The notes under the pieces are model-generated. The model was not told the DNA's origin. It saw nothing but the letters and a program-made list of their open reading frames with translations, and made no database searches. This document shows positions 47,561 to 64,000 of a stretch of 64,000 bases of DNA, in pieces. The DNA comes from Verpa conica. Lineage: Eukaryota; Ascomycota; Pezizomycetes; Pezizales; Morchellaceae. The stretch's first letter is position 1, and the number at the start of each line of letters is the position of its first letter. The stretch covers positions 1,426,001-1,490,000 of the forward strand of contig JAUFSD010000003.1 in NCBI GenBank assembly GCA_033030425.1, given 5' to 3'. A program made the translations under genes and the position numbers.

Positions 47561-48458
47561 CAGGCGACTCTGTCTATAAGAGTATCATTTATAAGAATAT
47601 TCCTAGCAGGCAGCCCCTCAAAACGCCCCACTAGACTATATCTGGATTGACTTCTAGATCCGAGTAAAACACTTTTCTTATAGGAATATTCTCAGTCCCA
47701 ACCGTATCCTTATAGATAGAGCCGTCTGTAGTTCTAAAAAATCATGTCCGAACAAAATTCTGATTATATAGAGGCGCGCGCGGGGTATGACGAACCCGCG
47801 AGTGTGACGAATTCCATAAAAACCTCAAGCTCAGGCACTAAACTTTTATGGCAGTCAAGAAAACTCTTTCGATAGAATAACCTAGGAACTCAGGTTGGCT
47901 GAGATTCATTTTCCACTTTCTGTAAAATTTTCCATACCTCCAGGAGCACTTGAAGACCCCATAGGCAAATATAGTATACTTTAAAATTCTCTGAGTTATT
48001 TCAAGCACTGGGTGGTGGTAACCGGTTTGTGTCCCATTACGGTTTATTGGCTGCAACCATATACTGATTTTTATGGGCGGCTGATTATTCTAGCTGGACG
48101 AAAGTTACTGAATGATTGAGAACGGCGAAGCTCGTCAAACAAGCCTCCTCGTCACTTTAAGCGTCATTTAATCGATCGCCTGAGTGACGTCAGGATAGAG
48201 GTTCATTGGGCCAGAGCTGCGGGCGACGATAGGCAAGAATGGTAAAAGCATGACCCATGGCGATGCTCTTCCCTGGTTTAACCCGGCATGATCTTGGCGC
48301 CGGGTGTGATATATTCCCCGCGTTGGGACCCTCAAGATATGGGTAGCTCTAATCGACACCAAACTAAGGACATACCATTATCAGAACAGCACTTACTATC
48401 ATCAACAAACACCACCTTCATCGAAAACCTAAAGATACATACCACCCTAAGCACAAAT

Positions 48459-50387
48459 ATGTTGGGGTTGGGTAAAAAGGAAAAGGCATCGGTTGCCCCA
48501 GCGGAGGACCCTCCCCTACGTCACGATACCATAGACTCTGTGGCCTCAGGCGATGCTATCCCAGTCGAGAAGGGTGATATCGGTGGTTTACTAGTCGAAA
48601 GATTACGTGCATGGAAACACGCTGTCGCATATCTAGAAGCGTATGTTTCATCCACAGAAAGAGTGCACAAGGAGTTCGCGAAGGAGTATGAGAAGGTGCT
48701 GAAGGTAAGTTTTTAAATTAAACTTTGATATAGAAGGGAGGTTATATTGCTAATTCTTTCTAGACTGTTTCCGAGCCATTAAAGGAAGGAAATCATTTTG
48801 GTAATCAAACCCACAAGTTCTAACACTACCCCAGGATTTGTTAGATATCAAGACTAAGCTATAACATCGAGTACAGACCAAGAGGTTGGCGGCATGGCAA
48901 GCTTCTTTGAAAACATCCGCACAAATACGCAAGCTATATCTCATTCCCATATCGAGACCGAAAAGGCTCTCAAAGGCGCTGTTCTCCCAATCCTAGAGCA
49001 GCTTCACCACGAAATCAAAGATAGAACTAAAACTGTGCGCGCTGCTTCTGAAAAGGGTGCCAAGGCTGTCCTTAAAGCACGGAACCATACACAAAATCAC
49101 ATTGAGCTTCTAGGGCAACATGCGTCGTCTTTCGATTCCGTCGGCTCTCATGCACAGAATTCTGGCGGAATGCATATTCACATACCAGGAACCCATAGTC
49201 ACAATTCCAGTGGTAAACCGAAGCCAGACAACGACCCCTATGTCCTTAGGAGAGGTATTCTATATAGATTGCATAGACAGGTCCTCGAAGAGAACGCCAA
49301 TAGACAAGAGCTCCTCTCTGTACAGAACCAGATGCAGCAGTTTGAAGCACATATTCTGCAGACTATCCAGCAAGCTATGGCAGAGTTCTTTAAGCATGTT
49401 GGTAACCAGGCTGATAAACAGAAAGCTTTATATGGCGATATTGTTGGTATGTTCTTCCAAAAAAATATTAGCCTCCTATAACTTGTGATCAGAAGGTAAT
49501 AACCTTAACAGGTGCTGCTCAACGTCTCCCACTTGATTTCGAGTGGAATGGCTTTACAAAGCGATATGCAGATGTTCTCATAAACCCCAGCGCTCCAGCT
49601 CGGGCAGTGGACCAGATCCAGTTCGCGAATATGGATCATAAAAGCTCTAAGGCCCTCATTGAAGGTAGCTTACAGAGGAAGGGGAAGATTATGCGGAGCT
49701 ACAGCACCGCCTATTATGTCGTCACTCCGAGTAAATATTTACACGAGTTTAAAGATAATGATGTAGGTGCTAAAACTAATAGACCTAATATAGCTTGCTT
49801 TTATATTCATAGATTCTAATCTCCCGTAATTGTGAAACAGAACTTTAGCAAGGAGCCAGATCCAGAGACAAGCCTTTACTTGCCAGACTGCACTATTGGG
49901 GCTTTGTCTAAGGAGCCCGACGGAAAATTCATAATATCGGGGAAAGAGTCTGGGGGTGCTTTGAAGGTAAGGGCGACAGCACAAAATTAAAGAAAATCTA
50001 TTTACTTACTAAATAGGGTTTTACCAAACATGATTTTGCTTTCAAGGCTACTTCACACGCTGAAGTATGCATCCCAGCCTCCTAAGACTAGAAGCTCTAA
50101 ACCCCACATTTAGTTACAATAAAGCTACTAACATATATGTCTAGGCCGCCAAATGGCATGAAGCTATCTCGCGATGCGCTGGTCTAACAACTAATGAGAC
50201 ACCGATTACAAGCCCCATATCCCCTATGGATGGTAGTCAGGAAATGACGGGTATGCCACCACCAACATATTCTCGTACGAGCTCGCAAGAAGCAGGAGTC
50301 ACCAAGACAACAGAGTCACCGGTTGTAAACGAGGCGAGATCTGCTGCTGCCACAGTACCAATTACCCCCGTGGCTACGAAGGGCTAA
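48459..50387 (+). CDS. Slm1/Slm2-like F-BAR and PH domain protein
   Basis: Eisosome-associated PI(4,5)P2-binding protein acting with TORC2 in plasma-membrane stress signalling. Exons are 48459-48704, 48764-48800, 48877-49446, 49512-49762, 49841-49967, 50017-50064 and 50145-50387. The F-BAR-like helical part runs from LVERLRAWKHAVAYLEAYV through HIETEKALKGAVLPILEQLH and KDRTKTVRAASEKGAKAVL to QTIQQAMAEFFKHVGNQADK. The PH part runs VLINPSAPARAVDQIQF, IEGSLQRKGKIMRSYSTAYY, VVTPSKYLHEF, SLYLPDCTIGAL and ATSHAEAAKWHEAISRC, the expected strand-to-helix order. The tail is Ser/Thr/Pro-rich. The start at MLGLGKKEK is chosen for its A at -3 and the family pattern; ATGs at 48288 and 48339 are in frame. 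Confidence 0.9.
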
Positions 50388-51296
50388 GATCGTAGCCATT
50401 GCCAATTTCTAGGAAAGATAATTCAAGGCGGATTTTGTTTTAAGGTTTACATACATATACATGATGGGACTACTGAGGGTTCTTTTAAGACTTTGGGGGG
50501 GGGGTTAACACGACGTACAATGCTATGATACCTAATTTCAAATAATAATTTCAACGAAACTGTGCTTCTACTACACATAGCTTGCTCCCTATAATTTTTA
50601 CCCCTACAGCAGCGAGATCCAGTTAACCGAAGTAGGAGGGACTATTAGAGTGCATATTATGCTAAGTGGACGCCGTTAGTATTATATTCAAGCAGTCTCC
50701 AGATCTTCAGCTATTGTAAGAGGACAAAAATAACCACGGATTCACATAGCAACCAAACTGTGCCTCACTGTCGCCCCACCATCCTTTTTCATAACCACAA
50801 CGCACTCAATATCTAGGGTACATAGATGATGAGATTTGTTGGTTTACAGTTTCTATATTTTGGTCTTCATGCCCTTATCAGTAGTTGTAGAGTAGTAGCA
50901 AATGCTAGTTTCTTTGTTATTTTTTGACCCCCTGCAATTCATCTAACTTACCTATCTAGCCCTCAAGACTCTATTAGTCTTTAGGGGTTCCTCTAATAAT
51001 CCTATATGGTTCCTTCAAAGTTTCTATTTCCCTCTCTAACCTAGGCATACCCCCCTAGAGAGCCTATATATTAACTTTCTTATAGTCCTGGTCAAGTCCA
51101 CTATATGCATGTTCAATAAAACATGAACGCAACTTCCCGTACACGTTACTATATATTTCCCACCAGTAATTCGTTCGAAATAGACATCTAGTAGTGATTA
51201 AAACTATTCGCTATAGTAAAACCCGAGCACCAATAATATCACTTTAAAGGTGGACTTTACTGGTTTAAAAGTTATTGAGAGGTACAGAGGTCTGTA

Positions 51297-51514
51297 CAGT
51301 TGTGTCTAACAAGTTATTAGAGCCCTCAACGCAATGCAACGGCTTAAAACTCAACAAAACGCTAGATTTTTATAGATGTGTACATAAAGAGGACATTTAT
51401 ATAGGTACTAAGGACTATGTAGGCAAATTTATGCGGTTTCTAGTTTCTGTAATATTGTGGTTTGAGTAGTCAGTTGTGTTGAGGGAGGTTACAAGAACTT
51501 GTTAGACACAACTG
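51297..51514. mobile_element. 218-bp MITE with TA duplication
   Basis: CAGTTGTGTCTAACAAGTT at the left end is matched inverted at the right (AACTTGTTAGACACAACTG), with TA on each side. This is Tc1/mariner-like in form. The open frame across it is not judged a gene. Confidence 0.88.
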
Positions 51515-52011
51515 TACCACTAAAACCGTCTTGATGAAACCGCGAAAAGGAAAATCGAAAATTTAGAGAAATAAAAAAGCTGAAGCAATAAAGCACTGAG
51601 TATACAAATGGTAACTAGATAAAAGGGAGCATGTAGGCTGGGGAGGCGCTTTCTAGTGGTTAAAAATGATTCTACACACTCTTAGAAACTTGGTCATGGT
51701 GTACCTAGGTAGAATGGGTCTCTCTGCCTTATAATCGATTTACAGGCACAATAGTTACCTAGTATTAGTTCCTATCTGGTCCCCCAAGTCATTACGACTA
51801 CAGTAGTGTTTCCTTTTCATGCATTCTTCCTCCTATATCTATTCTATATATTGTATACTCTATATATATATATTAGTAATATCATCATAGCCCTTCCTTG
51901 CTTTACCTTGACTTTCTCTCTTCCTTCCACGATTTCGTTATTATGATGGCTGTGGTACAGGCCTCCACAAAGATATGAAAACACCAAAGCCAAAATGATG
52001 AAAATGCTATA

Positions 52012-52266
52012 TTGTCAGGAGGCAAAAATAACCGACACCCTAAAATGATGGGTACAACGGCCGTTACAACAAAGACTCTTGAATAGGCAAGGCATGTAGT
52101 AAATAGACCTAAGTGCCAGCTAGAGTATTCTGTGAAAACTCTAGGGCTTCTAGAAAAGTCTCTAGGATTACGGTTCTAGTTAAAGAGTGGTGTAATAGTA
52201 ACATTATGTACATAAACATTACTTGTACTTAGATTATGGGTGTCGTTTATTTTTGTCCCCCGACAA
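52012..52266. mobile_element. 255-bp MITE with TA duplication (TTGTCGGGGGAC family)
   Basis: TTGTCAGGAGGCAAAAATAA...CGACACCC at the left is mirrored by GGGTGTCGTTTATTTTTGTC...CCGACAA at the right, with flanking TA. Its tips resemble those of the 1.1-kb element at 53415-54504. Confidence 0.82.
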
Positions 52267-52477
52267 TATCAAACCTTAATGGTTCCCTTAACTACATGAT
52301 GAGGGAAACAGAAAATAAACAAAGGCACCCATGCGGTTTAGGAGAGTTGTTTCCTTTATAGTGCACTAGTTAAGCTAAAGGTTTAGTTAGCCTACCAGAA
52401 ACTTAGCAAGCAATTAGGTGAAGTTACTCACCGGCTAAGTTGCTGGGATGAAGTGAAGGTATTATCACGTGACACAA

Positions 52478-53073
52478 GTGTATATGTTCTGGCCCGTTCG
52501 GGGGACGCTGCCTATCGGGGGGACGTCCCCTGGACGGGCCGGCCTGTTGGAGGGATATCCCCCCAATGGGCTACCTGTTGAGGGGATATCCCTCCAATGG
52601 GTAGCTATAAATCAGTTTTATAGGGCATCCCCTCAATGGGCTACCCATTGGAGGGACACACTGCGTCCCCTGAACAGGTAGACAGCTATTTTACCCTATT
52701 AAATCATATTTTACCCAAGTACATCGCTTATAAAGCGCCCATATTTATCAGATAACATATAACCATTATTTGCTACCAAAAAGCGCCCACAATATACAAA
52801 TCCCTAGAGACAACAACCCATGGTATAAAATCACAAAAAATCTTAAAATAATCTCAGGATAGGCTGATATTTTTCTGACTACTCACTTAATTTATTTAGG
52901 ATTTCCTGTATTAATTGAGCCATGATTTATCACCTACCCATATGGGGGACACTGGTATCCCTCCAACAGGTAACCCATTCAGGGGATGCCTACCTGTCCG
53001 CTCCCAGGCTGGCCCGTTCAGGGGACGTCCCCCCGATAGGCAGGTCCCCCCAACGGGCCAGAACATATACACA
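52478..53073. mobile_element. 0.6-kb element with 62-bp iteron-built inverted repeats
   Basis: GTGTATATGTTCTGGCCCGT at 52478 is matched inverted at 53054-53073. The arms of about 62 bases are nearly identical. Within and beside them GGCCCGTTNGGGGGA and CCAATGGG(T/C)-type units recur in both orientations. The GC-rich arms contrast with the AT-rich interior. No transposase and no obvious target duplication. Confidence 0.82.
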
Positions 53074-53414
53074 TTTTTCTTATAGTAAGCTTATCTACGG
53101 AGAATATATTACCGCATCAATCGAGCGTACCTTAATGAATGCCTAGATAGTCCTCCGAAAATGAAACCTAAAGTGAGGTCGGGTCATCTGCTGGTAAACG
53201 TCACGGATAAGAGAAACAACCCATATTAGTACTTACTTTAATTAAAGTCACAAGGCCGCGATTTCTCTCCTAATATATACCTTTATTGTACTTGTACTAC
53301 CCACCAACCACATCGGGTTTTTAATCTTCACTTATAAAATCCTAAGACCTGCGGTGAGAATATCATAAAGAGGCCAGTTTTTTATACCGAAAACAATAAC
53401 CTTGAATTACGATA

Positions 53415-54504
53415 TTGTAGGGGGACCCGGTCACCTACCATGGTGTTTAAGACATCGGAATTACTGCAACTGTAAGCGACCCACCAAAATCGTGTGTGCG
53501 ATGAGGTAGTAGCAACAAAAAAATGTAGCTATAAAGGAAAGGGAAGGAAAGTAGCTACAGTAACAATAATGAACAGTTCAATTGGGAGCTTCAAGGAAAT
53601 AGTGTTTTTTCTTATCTAGGCGGTTTTAGGGTTATCTTGTTACAAACTTTACGCGGGTTTTTTGTGGGGGCTGTCATGGTGCGCGCGGTTTCAAATGTCG
53701 ACCAACATTTTAGATTAATATCCTAACGCCCCTGATAGACCAAATCTCCCAGGAAAAGTATGGAATGCTTTTATAGTATAGTTAAACATTCCCTACTTTT
53801 TTCAGGCTATGGAGGCCAGTGATTGTTGTGGAATAAAACTTTAGTTTTAGATGTAGAAAATGCAGTGAAATGTTCCTTAACATACCCAAACTATGATGAT
53901 ATATACCTAGACGATTTTTTCCTAAAATCGTACTTTAGGGAATTTTTTTATGGCTTTATGGTATCTGGTGACTTGGATTTAAATGACTATATCTGTAGAG
54001 GATGTTATAACCGCTCCTTGGTGTTTATGTCACAAAGGCATGACTTGTCATAAAGGCGTAAGATGAAAAGAGCTTTATTTTATAATAATCAAAGACAAAT
54101 ATTTTGTGCTAAAGCAGGATGCCAAGGAGGTGGTGCGCTAGAGGGATAGGGATATTTTCTCTTTGAGTAAGTAGCCTGTAGAATTAGTATATTCGGGCAT
54201 ACTTAAGCATATTTAGGCATACTTGGGCACACTTGGGCACCAAAATATGATTGGTCGGTATTTGAGACCGTGCGCGCATACAACTTTTCCGACTTTTTAA
54301 TAAACACCTGAGTACAAGGTCACGAAAGGCTTGAGATGAGCATTACGATAGATAAGAGGCAGAAATTTCAACTAGGGAAAGAACACGTTAATAGTCTATG
54401 TACTATCAACCTACATTAATCTATGCGTTGCTGTGGAAGATGCCACATCAAGATAGGGCTCTCGGTCACTATGTCAGTGACCGGGTATCTTTGTCCCCCT
54501 ACAA
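53415..54504. mobile_element. 1.1-kb TA-flanked element, possibly with a nested MITE
   Basis: TTGTAGGGGGACCCGGTCAC at the left matches, with a 7-base gap, the complement of GTGACCGGGTATCTTTGTCC...ACAA at the right; TA flanks both ends. The interior resembles the 46294 MITE (GAGGTAGTAGCAACAAAA near 53505; AATAAACACCTGAGTA near 54298), suggesting a nested or internally related copy. A 76-codon open frame at 53823-54053 has no recognisable domain. Confidence 0.65.
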
Positions 54505-55084
54505 TATAACTAATTTACAAGGTGAATCCGAGGATTCATATTCCCCCATAGTGGGTATTTCCAGGCTAGGAACTCCTTAATCGTAACCTAGCAGTTTATC
54601 TAGGGCTAGAGCACACTATAGCTAGTTATATACGGCTAAACGAGTCTTTAGATATATGCAAGGGTTTCTCTACTCCCCCAAAATGAGTATGTTAATTCCG
54701 GTACCTCCACAGCCAAAACCGAAAGGCTCCCTCTACATCACAAATATCACCTAGAATACTAGTAGGTTTAGGAGATCAAAAAAATTTAAAATTTATTTAT
54801 GAGAATAGTTCTCCTATAAATACTATAAAAAAAACTAAGTTTTAGTGTAGTTTGATGGTAGAGATAACGAAACCAACAGACTTGTTCTTCAGCAAGTAAT
54901 CTTACCCCACCCAAAAAATTCCCACTTTTGTAGAGAAATGAATAGTTAAAGCTTTCCTATTTTCTGTATACATACCATGATGCACAAATATTTACATCTC
55001 ATATAAGCACAATTCCAGTACGAGTAATCCTACCGGTTGCTCGTTAGCTTAGGAGTTACTCCTTGCCCGCCTCTCTACCCGAAT

Positions 55085-57265
55085 CTACTGAACAATGTGC
55101 ACGTCCAACACAGCACTCATCCCGCCTTTCACTACTTCGACTGCCTCCACCAATAACTTCTCCATTTCTTCAGTATTATGCGCAGTTCCTGCCCAAACTT
55201 GGCCTCCAGCTGCTGCTTTTGCGATCCCGGCCTATCATAGTATTAGCATCATATCCCCATTGAGGCATTTGAGCAGGGGCGAGAAAAGAAATTCGTACAT
55301 AATCTGGTGACGGCCTAAAAGAAATATTTAGCTCTTCATTAGTTGCACTAGCTGCATATCCATCTGGATGAACAAGCTTTGCAGAACGCAGGGGCGCATG
55401 CCAGCCATCATTATTCAGCACAATTGTCAAGAAAGGGATGTTATAACGCCTAGAGATCCAGTATACCGACGCTGGTACGGCAAACAGGAATGTTCCATCA
55501 CCAACGATAGCGGCAACGAATTTACCGGAGTTCGGTTTGCCATTATCAAGACCCAGCTTTGCACCGAGTGCTGCGCCACCAAACCACCCAACTATTTTTA
55601 AATGAGTTATTTAGTTTCTTCATCCGCGTTAGGGGTGAGGTAAGGGATAGCTTACGTCCACCTGCGCCAGAGCCAAATATGCTACCTGGCTCTGAGAACT
55701 GTAGCTGGTTCGCTACAGCTACTGTCTGAGTCACTGCTTCTAGAATTACCACTGCATCCTTCGGCATGATATCCTTTAAACGCTTTGTCATATATGCTGC
55801 CGAAACCATTCCGTCTTCTCTAGGCTTCGCCAATTCTGCAATTTCATCCATCCGTTGCTTGTGCTCAGTCTCGAGTGTCTTCAAGCGAGATGCTGTATCG
55901 ATCTTCTGAAGTTTATAAGAGCCTGAGATACGAGCATTAATCTGCCTCAGTGCAGTCAAAGCATCCGCCCTGTATCGAGCATTCGCATTAATGTAAAAGA
56001 CAGGCATCTGCTGCTTTAGCGGGTCAACATCGACGTGATAGATCTTTGCTGTTGGAGAGGGTTTGCACCTGACATTTGGATGTCAGCAATAACTTCCTAG
56101 ATTAATGGTAAACGCTTAGAGAGTATACTGAGTTGGAATCCAAGGCACATCACAATCGATGACCAAGATCATATCGGCTGTTTGGATATGTTTATGCACG
56201 CCGTACACAAGACCCAAAGATGCAGGATGATTTGCTGGGAAACACATATCACTCCCAAGTGTATCCATAAACCTTACCCCTGGCAAACCATCTGCAAGCT
56301 TGACGAGCTCCTTCGCAGTTTCCCGACTACGCCCAGCGTACCCTGTCAATACTAGTGGCTCCTTTGCTTCCAGGAAAGCTTCCGCAATCTTTTCTACTGC
56401 ATCTTCAGGTAGTGCAGAAGGACCAACAGGATCCCAAACACTTTGATCAAGATGATATGGTTCAATGTCCTCCTCCAGCACCTCTCGAGCAGCAGTAAGG
56501 TATACAGGGCCCTTCGGATCCGACATAGCGAATGAAAGTGCACGATTGATCATTTGTTTAATGTTCTTCCCTGTCTTGATCTCGGCTGTATAGCGACAAT
56601 ATTGTGCGACGATTGCACGCTGGTCTGGGACATCCTGAATATAATGGATGAATTCGGTTCGACTACCACGCATTTCGCCTTCTTGTGTGAAGGGAGATAA
56701 ACCAGCAAAAATGAGGACGGGGATACGACCACATGAGGCATTGTGAACAGCAGCGCCGAGTCCTATGTTTCATAAGCTTTAGCTATTGTAAAATTAGAAC
56801 GGTAATAGACCCAGACCTTGAGTACCAACATCTACATGGACAATGACAGCCTGTGGTTTTCCAGTAACTTGGGCAAAGCCATGAGCTGCCGAAAGAGCTA
56901 CCATCTATTAAGAGTACAATATTAAGATAGACAATCAAAATTTTGTAAGGCTTGAGTAAGACCAGGGGGAGAAAACCTTACCTCATTTGGACAAGTAATG
57001 ATCTTAGGAAACTTGTCGGGGGTCTCTCTTTGGCCTTTGACCATTGCCTCTAAAATACCTGACAGGGCAAAAACTATAAGATTTGAATTTATCCATGAAA
57101 TTTGATGATTTCTCACTCACTCGGATGATCAGAGCCCAGATTGACAAAACAATGGGTTACTCCAGCTTCCCAAAGAGCCTCAAAAAAAGCGAACGAGGCG
57201 GTGTACCTAGTAGTTAACTAATGAGCATAGTCATAATTACTATCATGTGAGATGAATACTTACAT
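55085..57265 (-). CDS. Thiamine-diphosphate-dependent enzyme (acetolactate synthase-like)
   Basis: Member of the ThDP decarboxylase/carboligase family. N-terminal PYR part: YTASFAFFEALWEAGVTH, FVNLGSDHPS, then CPNEMVALSAAHGFAQVTGK, whose Glu is the likely ThDP-activating residue. The middle domain includes VLTGYAGRSRETAKELV and MILVIDCDVPW. The C-terminal PP part has VGDGTFLFAVP...FLTIVLNN, the GDG-to-NN cofactor motif. Splicing rules: SGAGG joins LGWFGGAALGAKL, and SPDY joins AGIAKAAAGGQVW; the true end is HIVQ-stop at 55085. No mitochondrial presequence is visible, so it is not the biosynthetic Ilv2. Substrate unknown. The first intron (57263-57207) falls inside the start codon: AT at 57265-57264, G at 57206. 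Confidence 0.87.
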
Positions 57266-57909
57266 AATTGATAGAGATGAAATGTTTATGGCAAATTGTG
57301 ATGGCAATTGAGTGATGTCAGTTGATGAGATGTATATTAAAACTAAAGTTGGACCAGGGCTGCGGGGAATGGGGCTTTTAAGGGTGAGGCTCATGATAGT
57401 GGGCCGCACATAACCGAGACATGCGAGCACTTACGCTAACTACCAAGACATAATTATGTCCGTCACTGTCACCTGCTTCCCATTCCATATAGTTACAAGC
57501 GACATAGATAGTGTACGAAGCCTCTTTTGGGAAAGATATAAAAAAAAGACAATAAATCACATCCAGCCCATACGCAAATGCAGTAACCACCAATGTGTAA
57601 AAGAAATTAAAAACCCCCAGCATCCAGTTCCAATGATTTACGAATAGGACAAATTTTTCCTTTTACCACTTACTGTCCTTGCTACCTTCTGTAGCAACCC
57701 TTCCCCAACCAGAAGAAAAAAGAAAACTAATCACCCACCCTTTAACCGTAAATGGGAAAGAAATATAATGAGAAGTGAGACTAGAAAACTATTATTCGAT
57801 GTGATCTTGTGATCCCTCCATCAGTCACATAGAACCCCTAAAAATGCAATCCACCCAGAAATTCAATTCATCATACCGTGAAGTATTACAACGCGAAAGA
57901 TAAACCACT
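57266..57909. other. Intergenic: ThDP-enzyme promoter and Hse1 3' flank
   Basis: 644 bases with no gene supported. The ThDP-enzyme promoter should lie at the low-coordinate end and the Hse1 terminator at the other. Confidence 0.45.
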
Positions 57910-60415
<2,506 letters not shown>

Positions 60416-61313
60416 ATTGCCCAGCGCAACGTTAGAGACTCCTCCGGTAGTAGATATATTTACGGAGATAGCGGGAAAGAAGTAGAACGGTAGTTGGGGA
60501 GTTATTTCAGCAGCTCGGGAGAGTAGAGAAGAGGAGAATATGAGGAGGAGGAGGAGGAGGAGGAGGAGGGATTATCTAGGTTGGAAGAGAAAGTGGGAGG
60601 GGTGTGGGATGTCATACAAACGACGGCCAGGAAGGTTACCTACTTATCGACATGCGTAATGCCCAGGCGTACTGTGTGGCTGTGGAGGCAACAATTAGGC
60701 AAGCCGCCCACCAGCGGGGTTAGATCTCAGCCTGCTTTGTGCACGCGGCTCTGGCTATCAGCAACGACGCGTGTGTGGGAAATTGCGTAAACTCCAATAC
60801 TTTTGTACGCCGCACACATATTGGAGTTTGTGAACAATTCTAGAGAAAATCATTTTAACAAAGATCCTACTCCCTGAAAAAATAACAGACTAACCATTAC
60901 TGTACCAAACCTTACCCACCGCTATTCCCCTTTTGCAAAATAAAACTTGAACCTATAAATATCTCCATCCCAAAATTTCAACAAAACCCCGTTCACATAC
61001 AAAAAGCTTTTAACTAAAGTAGTCATGAGGGAAATATAACCAGAAAGGGAAAAATCTGTGCCGACCGTCACTCAAACATAAATCCACCTAGACAAAAGGC
61101 TCATCAAAAAAGAAAAAGAAAAGAAAAGAAAGGCTACCGTGCCAAAACCAAACCAGAAAAATACATTACCCCCAACCACAAATTTCTATAAGATCAAACC
61201 GCTTCAAATGCATTATAACATGCGTATTGACGTTCCCCCTTCTCCTTTTCTCTCCCCAATCCAACATGCCTGCCTTCAACCACCACGAATCGTGAGGCAG
61301 ATTCTATAGATTT
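60416..61313. other. Hse1-Ste20 intergenic region
   Basis: Hse1 promoter at the low end, with a GAG triplet run at 60541-60569, and the Ste20 3' flank at the high end. No gene supported. Confidence 0.5.
60541..60569. repeat. GAG microsatellite in the Hse1 promoter
   Basis: About ten GAG/GGA triplets in a row, 126-154 bases upstream of the Hse1 ATG. Confidence 0.9.

Positions 61314-64000
<2,687 letters not shown>

Larger units (their letters stand above)
45291..48458. other. CreD-Slm1 intergenic region with repeats
   Basis: 3.2 kb without a supported gene. It contains a 50-bp tandem duplication (45729-45828), a 267-bp TIR element (46294-46560), a 43-bp inverted repeat pair (47116-47340) and a T-tract repeat (47488-47560). 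Confidence 0.55.
50388..55084. other. 4.7-kb gene-free repeat cluster
   Basis: AT-rich region carrying four small inverted-repeat transposons (51297-51514, 52012-52266, 52478-53073, 53415-54504). The remaining stretches (50388-51296 and 54505-55084) hold G and T tracts and no supported gene. Confidence 0.6.

Noticed and set aside
52469..52681. 70-codon open frame
   Set aside because: It runs across the iteron-built arm of the 0.6-kb element; its peptide repeats only reflect the DNA iterons.
53823..54053. 76-codon protein gene
   Set aside because: It lies inside an inverted-repeat element, has AT-driven composition and no recognisable motif.

Overview
This window is nuclear DNA of a filamentous ascomycete (Pezizomycotina). 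Genes carry many short introns of about 45-80 bases with GT..AG ends and CTAAC/CTGAC-like branch points. The protein set is typical of that group: copper-fist and Zn2Cys6 regulators, Zds1, CreC, CreD, Gem1, Slm1, Hse1 and a Ste20-type kinase. A gene-poor, MITE-rich texture and low synteny suggest an early-diverging class such as Pezizomycetes, but that is only an inference.

Layout. 1-1621 (-): copper-fist regulator, cut by the window start. 6863-9677 (+): RGT1-like Zn2Cys6 regulator, divergent from it across 5.2 kb. 12117-15190 (+): Zds1/Zds2 homologue. 15.2-17.2 kb: hairpin MITE, T-tract retroposon-like repeat and a dispersed repeat. 17229-31820: a 14.6-kb DNA transposon. 31.9-34.3 kb: a 2.4-kb imperfect palindrome. 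34.35-34.77 kb: LINE remnant. 34990-37754 (+): Gem1/Miro. 38923-41479 (+): CreC. 43118-45290 (+): CreD. 48459-50387 (+): Slm1/2-like. 50.4-55 kb: cluster of small inverted-repeat transposons. 55085-57265 (-): ThDP-dependent enzyme. 57910-60415 (-): Hse1 (ESCRT-0). 61314-64000 (-): Ste20-type PAK kinase, cut by the window end.

The centrepiece is the 14.6-kb element. It has 14-bp perfect terminal inverted repeats (CATCAGCAAAAGTT), a TA target duplication, and subterminal GGGACCGTCC-type motifs at both ends. It encodes an apparently intact four-exon Plavaka-type (CACTA-like) transposase of about 1015 aa. It also carries cargo on the opposite strand: a 229-aa unknown, a 476-aa protein with a PD-(D/E)XK-like signature, a complete 1157-aa SNF2-family ATPase, and a 511-aa protein resembling DUF6532. 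For the transposase, the SNF2 ATPase, the PD-(D/E)XK-like protein and the DUF6532-like protein, the spliced models stay open across every intron. The insertion split a copy of a dispersed repeat whose unbroken version is present in both arms of the neighbouring palindrome. That supplies an internal empty site and pins the element ends to the base.

The flanking host genes lean towards nutrient sensing and membrane signalling. CreC and CreD, which act together in ubiquitin-dependent carbon catabolite repression, are adjacent and co-oriented, and an RGT1-like glucose regulator lies in the same window. Slm1, Hse1 and CreD all bear on plasma-membrane protein turnover.
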